This document shows, piece after piece, positions 7,172 to 9,487 of a DNA stretch of 9,487 nt; position 1 is the first letter of the stretch, and each line of letters begins with the position of its first letter. Source of the DNA: Thermoflexales bacterium (GTDB taxonomy: Bacteria; Chloroflexota; Anaerolineae; Fen-1058). The translations under genes and the position numbers were made by a program. The DNA is taken from NCBI GenBank assembly GCA_016931085.1, contig JAFGFO010000469.1, forward strand, positions 1 through 9,487, read 5' to 3'. The notes beneath the pieces are model-generated. The model was not told the origin of the DNA. It searched no databases and saw only the letters and a list, made by a program, of their open reading frames with translations.

Positions 7172-7331
7172 TGAGTGCTTGACAAAGCGCCGGCTGTTGG
7201 TACAATTGTCGGAGGTGGTAGCCTGCTTCCTGGATGCGATCACCCTGAAGGATTTGTACAATCAGGCGCAAGCCGAGCCAGGCACCAAGGGACTGGTTGA
7301 GGCCGTAGGTGGATACACCTATAAACACATC
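7170..7331 (+). pseudogene. Decayed C-terminal remnant of an Rrf2-family regulator
   Basis: One frame here reads LECLTKRRLLVQLSEVVACF and continues LDAITLKDLYNQAQAE, then ends near GGYTYKHI. This resembles the C-terminal end of Rrf2-family regulators (IscR/CymR type), where a cysteine, a tryptophan-containing helix and an LDxITLxDL motif precede a tyrosine-rich end. There is no DNA-binding N-terminal half before it. The frame has no stop at the expected end and runs on out of frame into cysK, so it is not a working gene. A consensus promoter for cysK now lies inside it. Rrf2 regulators commonly sit next to cysteine genes, which makes a local fossil plausible. The call rests on motif memory and could be a coincidental reading frame. 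Confidence 0.4.
7179..7206 (+). promoter_or_regulatory. Strong sigma-70-type promoter for cysK
   Basis: TTGACA (7179-7184, exact consensus) and TACAAT (7201-7206, one mismatch) are separated by 16 bp. Transcription would begin near 7213, leaving a leader of about 130 nt before the cysK ATG. No riboswitch or attenuator could be recognised in that leader; it mainly contains the Rrf2-like remnant. Confidence 0.6.
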
Positions 7332-7344
7332 AGGAGGTTATCTC

Positions 7345-8295
7345 ATGAAAATCGCAAACGACGTCACGGAACTCGTTGGCAACACGCCGCTGGTACGCAT
7401 CCGGCGCTTGACCCAGGGCTGTGCAGCCGATGTGGTCGCCAAGCTCGAGTTTTACAACCCGACCCACAGCGTGAAGGATCGCATCGGCGTGGCGATGATC
7501 GACGCTGCCGAGCAAGCCGGGCTGATCAAGTCCGACACGATCATCCTGGAGCCGACCAGCGGCAACACCGGCATCGCGTTGGCAATGGTGTGCGCGGCAC
7601 GCGGTTACAAGTGCGCGCTGATTATGCCTGACACGATGAGCAAGGAGCGCCGCATGCTGTTGCGCGCCTATGGCGCGGAGCTGATTCTCACGCCAGGCAG
7701 CGAGGGGATGGGCGGTGCTATCAAACGGGCCGAAGACATGGCCGCGGCTGACCCACGTTATTTTGTCCCGCAGCAGTTCAAGAACCCGGCTAATCCCGAA
7801 ATCCACCGCAAGGCCACGGCTGAAGAAATCTGGCGCGATACTGATGGCAAAGTTGACTTTTTGGTGGCGGGCATCGGCACCGGCGGAACGATCACCGGCG
7901 TGGGCGAGGTGCTCAAGGCTCGTAAGCCATTTCTTAATGGCTCGCCCTCGTTCAAGGTCATCGCCGTCGAGCCGGACGCCTCGCCGGTCCTTTCGGGCGG
8001 ACAAAAAGGCCCCCATGCGATCCAAGGCCTCGGCGCAGGCTTTGTACCAGATGTGCTCAACACCAAAATCTATGATGAGATCATCCGCGTGAAGAATGAC
8101 GACGCGTTCGAGACCGCGCGTCGCATGGCGGTCGAGGAAGGGCTGCTGGTAGGCATCTCGTCCGGCGCGGCGACCTGGGCGGCCTTGCAAGTGGCGCGCC
8201 GGGCGGAAAATGCCGGCAAGTTGATCGTGGTGATCATTCCGTCGTTTGGCGAGCGCTACCTGAGCACGGCGCTGTATGCCAATTTGGCGGATTGA
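7345..8295 (+). CDS. cysK: Cysteine synthase A (O-acetylserine sulfhydrylase)
   Basis: This PLP enzyme of fold type II converts O-acetyl-L-serine and sulfide to L-cysteine in the cytoplasm. The 316-residue length is typical of Cys[11 protein letters not shown] opens the protein. K44 in NPTHSVKDR is the PLP-binding lysine. EPTSGNTG (69-76) is the substrate-binding loop, [10 protein letters not shown] (176-185) is the phosphate-binding loop, and VGISSGAA near the C terminus supplies the serine that contacts the PLP ring nitrogen. Family members acting on cystathionine or O-phosphoserine cannot be excluded from sequence alone, but no CBS regulatory domain is present. ATG 7345 is chosen because AGGAGG (7332-7337) lies 7 nt upstream; the same frame reaches further back to 7309 without family similarity. 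It is divergent from the radical SAM gene and convergent with the SUMF1-domain gene, with 69 bp between the stop codons and no obvious terminator hairpin. Confidence 0.95.
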   Translation: MKIANDVTELVGNTPLVRIRRLTQGCAADVVAKLEFYNPTHSVKDRIGVAMIDAAEQAGLIKSDTIILEPTSGNTGIALAMVCAARGYKCALIMPDTMSKERRMLLRAYGAELILTPGSEGMGGAIKRAEDMAAADPRYFVPQQFKNPANPEIHRKATAEEIWRDTDGKVDFLVAGIGTGGTITGVGEVLKARKPFLNGSPSFKVIAVEPDASPVLSGGQKGPHAIQGLGAGFVPDVLNTKIYDEIIRVKNDDAFETARRMAVEEGLLVGISSGAATWAALQVARRAENAGKLIVVIIPSFGERYLSTALYANLAD

Positions 8296-8364
8296 GCAGA
8301 GGCCTGCGCAAGCACAAGACGCTTCGCCTGTGGATTCCCAATAACTGCTGCGCCGCTTCCCTGC

Positions 8365-9324
8365 TCACCGTGCGCAGCGAAAGCCTACGCGAGGATCTGA
8401 GATCTCGTGCGCCGAGTTGCGCGCCGAGCAGCGGCTCATGGTCTGCACCCACGCCGCTGTCCCCACTGGATCGTGCCAGGGGCCGCCGCGCAGGCAGCGA
8501 TTCCAGGGCGGCTCCGACACAAAAGGGTTGCGGGCTGGCAGCTTCGAATAGTCACCCCAATTATACCAATCCGCCACCCATTCTGAAGCGTTGCCGGCCA
8601 GGTCTTGAATCCCATACGGGCTTGCGCCATCCGCGTACGATCCGACCGGCCGCAGCCCGGGCTGGCCAGGCGCCGGCGTTCTCTGCACGAGCTGCCATGT
8701 CTTATCCCAGACCGTAGGCTCGGAGGCGGTCTTACTTGCCCCGCGCAAGGTCTGGATAGAGACATCCACATTGGCGCGACGTGGTTCCCACCTATCGCCC
8801 CAGGGATAAAGGCGGGCGTCCGTGCCTCGACACGCCTTTTCCCACTCGGCCTCGGTCGGCAAACGCTTGCCGGCCCATGTGCAGTAGGCATCAGCGTCAT
8901 CCCAGCTCACACCGACGACAGGATAGTCAGCCTGTCCGGGCGGGTACTCGTCGCCAGACCAGTAGGGCGGCGGCCGGCGATCTGCAGCGCGCAGGTAGCG
9001 TTGGTACTGGGCGTTCGTGACCTCGTAGCGATCCATCTCGAACGCATCCAGGTAAACCGTATGCCGCGGCCGTTCGTCGTCGCGCCCACTGTCGCTGCCC
9101 ATGATGAATTCGCCGGCGGCGACGTAGACGACGCTGCGGTCGAGCAGCTCGGCCAATTGAGGGACGTCGGAAACAGCCAGTTGACGCAGCAGCCTGACGT
9201 CGCCCTCGGCGAGCCTGGGCTGGCGCAGCCTGGCCCACATCGCGCTGCCCGCCGCGCACAGCGCCAGCGCGCCGATCACCAGAACGATACTCCATCTTTT
9301 GCTTGCCTTCTTGGCTGCGTTCAT
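8365..9324 (-). CDS. Membrane-anchored SUMF1/FGE-fold (formylglycine-generating enzyme-like) protein lacking catalytic cysteines
   Basis: The 319-residue protein has a basic start (MNAAKKASKR), one hydrophobic segment (about 11-31, signal anchor or uncleaved signal), a short linker, and then a SUMF1-fold domain from about 64 to the end. Family landmarks are VAAGEFIMGSD, DRYEVTNAQYQRYL, VVGVSWDDADAYCTWAGKR, LPTEAEWEKACRG, PWGD, DLAGNASEWVADWY, RGGPW (279-283) and VGFRCAR at the C terminus. True formylglycine-generating enzymes carry two cysteines just after the RGGSW motif. Here the sequence is WHDPVG, and the next cysteine is C299, so sulfatase activation is unlikely. No sulfatase gene is nearby. 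Its role is unknown, probably extracytoplasmic. ATG 9324 is chosen for the AGAGG ribosome site 4 nt upstream and the membrane segment that follows; the frame extends open to the window edge but lacks coding character beyond 9324. Confidence 0.88.
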   Translation of the reverse strand: MNAAKKASKRWSIVLVIGALALCAAGSAMWARLRQPRLAEGDVRLLRQLAVSDVPQLAELLDRSVVYVAAGEFIMGSDSGRDDERPRHTVYLDAFEMDRYEVTNAQYQRYLRAADRRPPPYWSGDEYPPGQADYPVVGVSWDDADAYCTWAGKRLPTEAEWEKACRGTDARLYPWGDRWEPRRANVDVSIQTLRGASKTASEPTVWDKTWQLVQRTPAPGQPGLRPVGSYADGASPYGIQDLAGNASEWVADWYNWGDYSKLPARNPFVSEPPWNRCLRGGPWHDPVGTAAWVQTMSRCSARNSAHEISDPRVGFRCAR

Positions 9325-9357
9325 CGATCCTCTGGTAAAGTGAGCACCCTGGTCATA

Positions 9358-9386
9358 ATTGTATATTCGAACTGGGCAAACGTCAA
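9358..9386 (-). promoter_or_regulatory. Strong sigma-70-type promoter for the SUMF1-domain gene
   Basis: On the - strand, TTGACG (9386-9381) and TACAAT (9363-9358) are separated by 17 bp, each one mismatch from consensus. Transcription would start near 9351, about 27 nt before the ATG at 9324. This supports that start over longer readings of the same frame. Confidence 0.6.
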
Positions 9387-9422
9387 ACGTGGGGGATGTA
9401 GGGATTCCGCAGCAAGTCGCCC

Positions 9423-9478
9423 AAGTGGGGCGCCCTCCCCGAAAGCTTAGAGCTTTCGGGGAGGTAAGTGGGGCGCCC
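9423..9478. repeat. Perfect 14-bp hairpin framed by a 13-bp direct repeat (43-bp period)
   Basis: CCTCCCCGAAAGCT (9434-9447) pairs perfectly with AGCTTTCGGGGAGG (9451-9464) around a TAG loop. AAGTGGGGCGCCC occurs at 9423-9435 and again at 9466-9478, so a 43-bp unit starts a second time and is cut off by the window end or diverges after it. Neither side has a T-run, so a standard intrinsic terminator is unlikely. The pattern fits a dispersed hairpin repeat or the edge of a tandem array upstream of the SUMF1-domain gene. Confidence 0.6.
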
Positions 9479-9487
9479 AGCCGCAAA

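Noticed and set aside
7077..7631. Full 184-codon + strand frame running from the intergenic region into cysK
   Set aside because: Only the middle part (about 7170-7331) has any family resemblance; the rest is upstream non-coding sequence and an out-of-frame reading of cysK. Treated as a remnant only.
7330..8190. - strand frame of 286 codons opposite cysK
   Set aside because: Entirely antisense to cysK, whose motifs are unambiguous.
8296..8364. Bidirectional terminator between the convergent cysK and SUMF1-domain genes
   Set aside because: Only a 4-bp GCAG/CTGC dyad near the cysK stop was found, too weak to support a terminator.
8605..9450. + strand frame of 281 codons opposite the SUMF1-domain gene
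   Set aside because: Antisense shadow; the - strand frame has domain motifs, a membrane anchor, a ribosome site and a promoter.
9434..9464. Intrinsic terminator
   Set aside because: The stem is excellent, but no T-run follows on either strand and a 13-bp direct repeat frames it, so a repeat element fits better.

Overview
The window is GC-rich and densely coded. Its most secure content is a four-gene block for maturing [NiFe]-hydrogenases, hypF-hypC-hypD-hypE. Protein style (a BchE-like B12-dependent radical SAM enzyme, Rrf2-like traces next to cysK, a membrane-anchored SUMF1-domain protein, and a C-terminal fragment that resembles clostripain-like exported proteases) suggests a Chloroflexota-type bacterium, possibly Anaerolineae. 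That assignment comes from recognition alone and is not proven. No rRNA, tRNA, CRISPR array, transposase gene or phage gene was found.

Layout. (1) 1-273, + strand: the last 90 codons of a gene that starts outside the window. (2) 274-458: an intergenic stretch with weak promoter-like boxes. (3) 459-5315, + strand: hypF, hypC, hypD and hypE, joined by 10-bp and 4-bp overlaps and a 2-bp gap, so almost certainly one transcript with coupled translation. HypF and HypE make and present the thiocarboxamide/cyano group derived from carbamoyl phosphate. HypC and HypD build the Fe(CN)2CO unit. hypA, hypB and hydrogenase subunits are not here. (4) 5316-7074, - strand: a BchE-like B12-binding radical SAM gene, with a 50-codon membrane-segment reading frame directly behind it that has a near-perfect ribosome binding site but looks cut short. 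(5) 7075-7344: a divergent control region with two good sigma-70-type promoters, a 7-bp dyad midway between them, and a decayed Rrf2-like C-terminal coding remnant. (6) 7345-8295, + strand: cysK (O-acetylserine sulfhydrylase type). (7) 8365-9324, - strand: a membrane-anchored SUMF1/FGE-fold protein without the catalytic cysteine pair, with its own strong promoter. (8) 9423-9487: a perfect 14-bp hairpin flanked by a 13-bp direct repeat, probably the edge of a tandem or dispersed repeat that continues past the window.

The most unusual observation is inside hypF. About 120 bp of C/G-strand-asymmetric palindromic sequence (around 1641-1766) sits in frame between the YrdC-like domain and the RRSRGYAP motif, adding about 40 low-complexity residues without breaking the gene. 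It looks like a mobile palindromic repeat that has inserted into a functional enzyme, as Rickettsia palindromic elements do. No wholly new multi-gene system is evident. The other points of interest are the symmetric divergent operator-like region, the fossil regulator fragment in front of cysK and the truncated small membrane gene.
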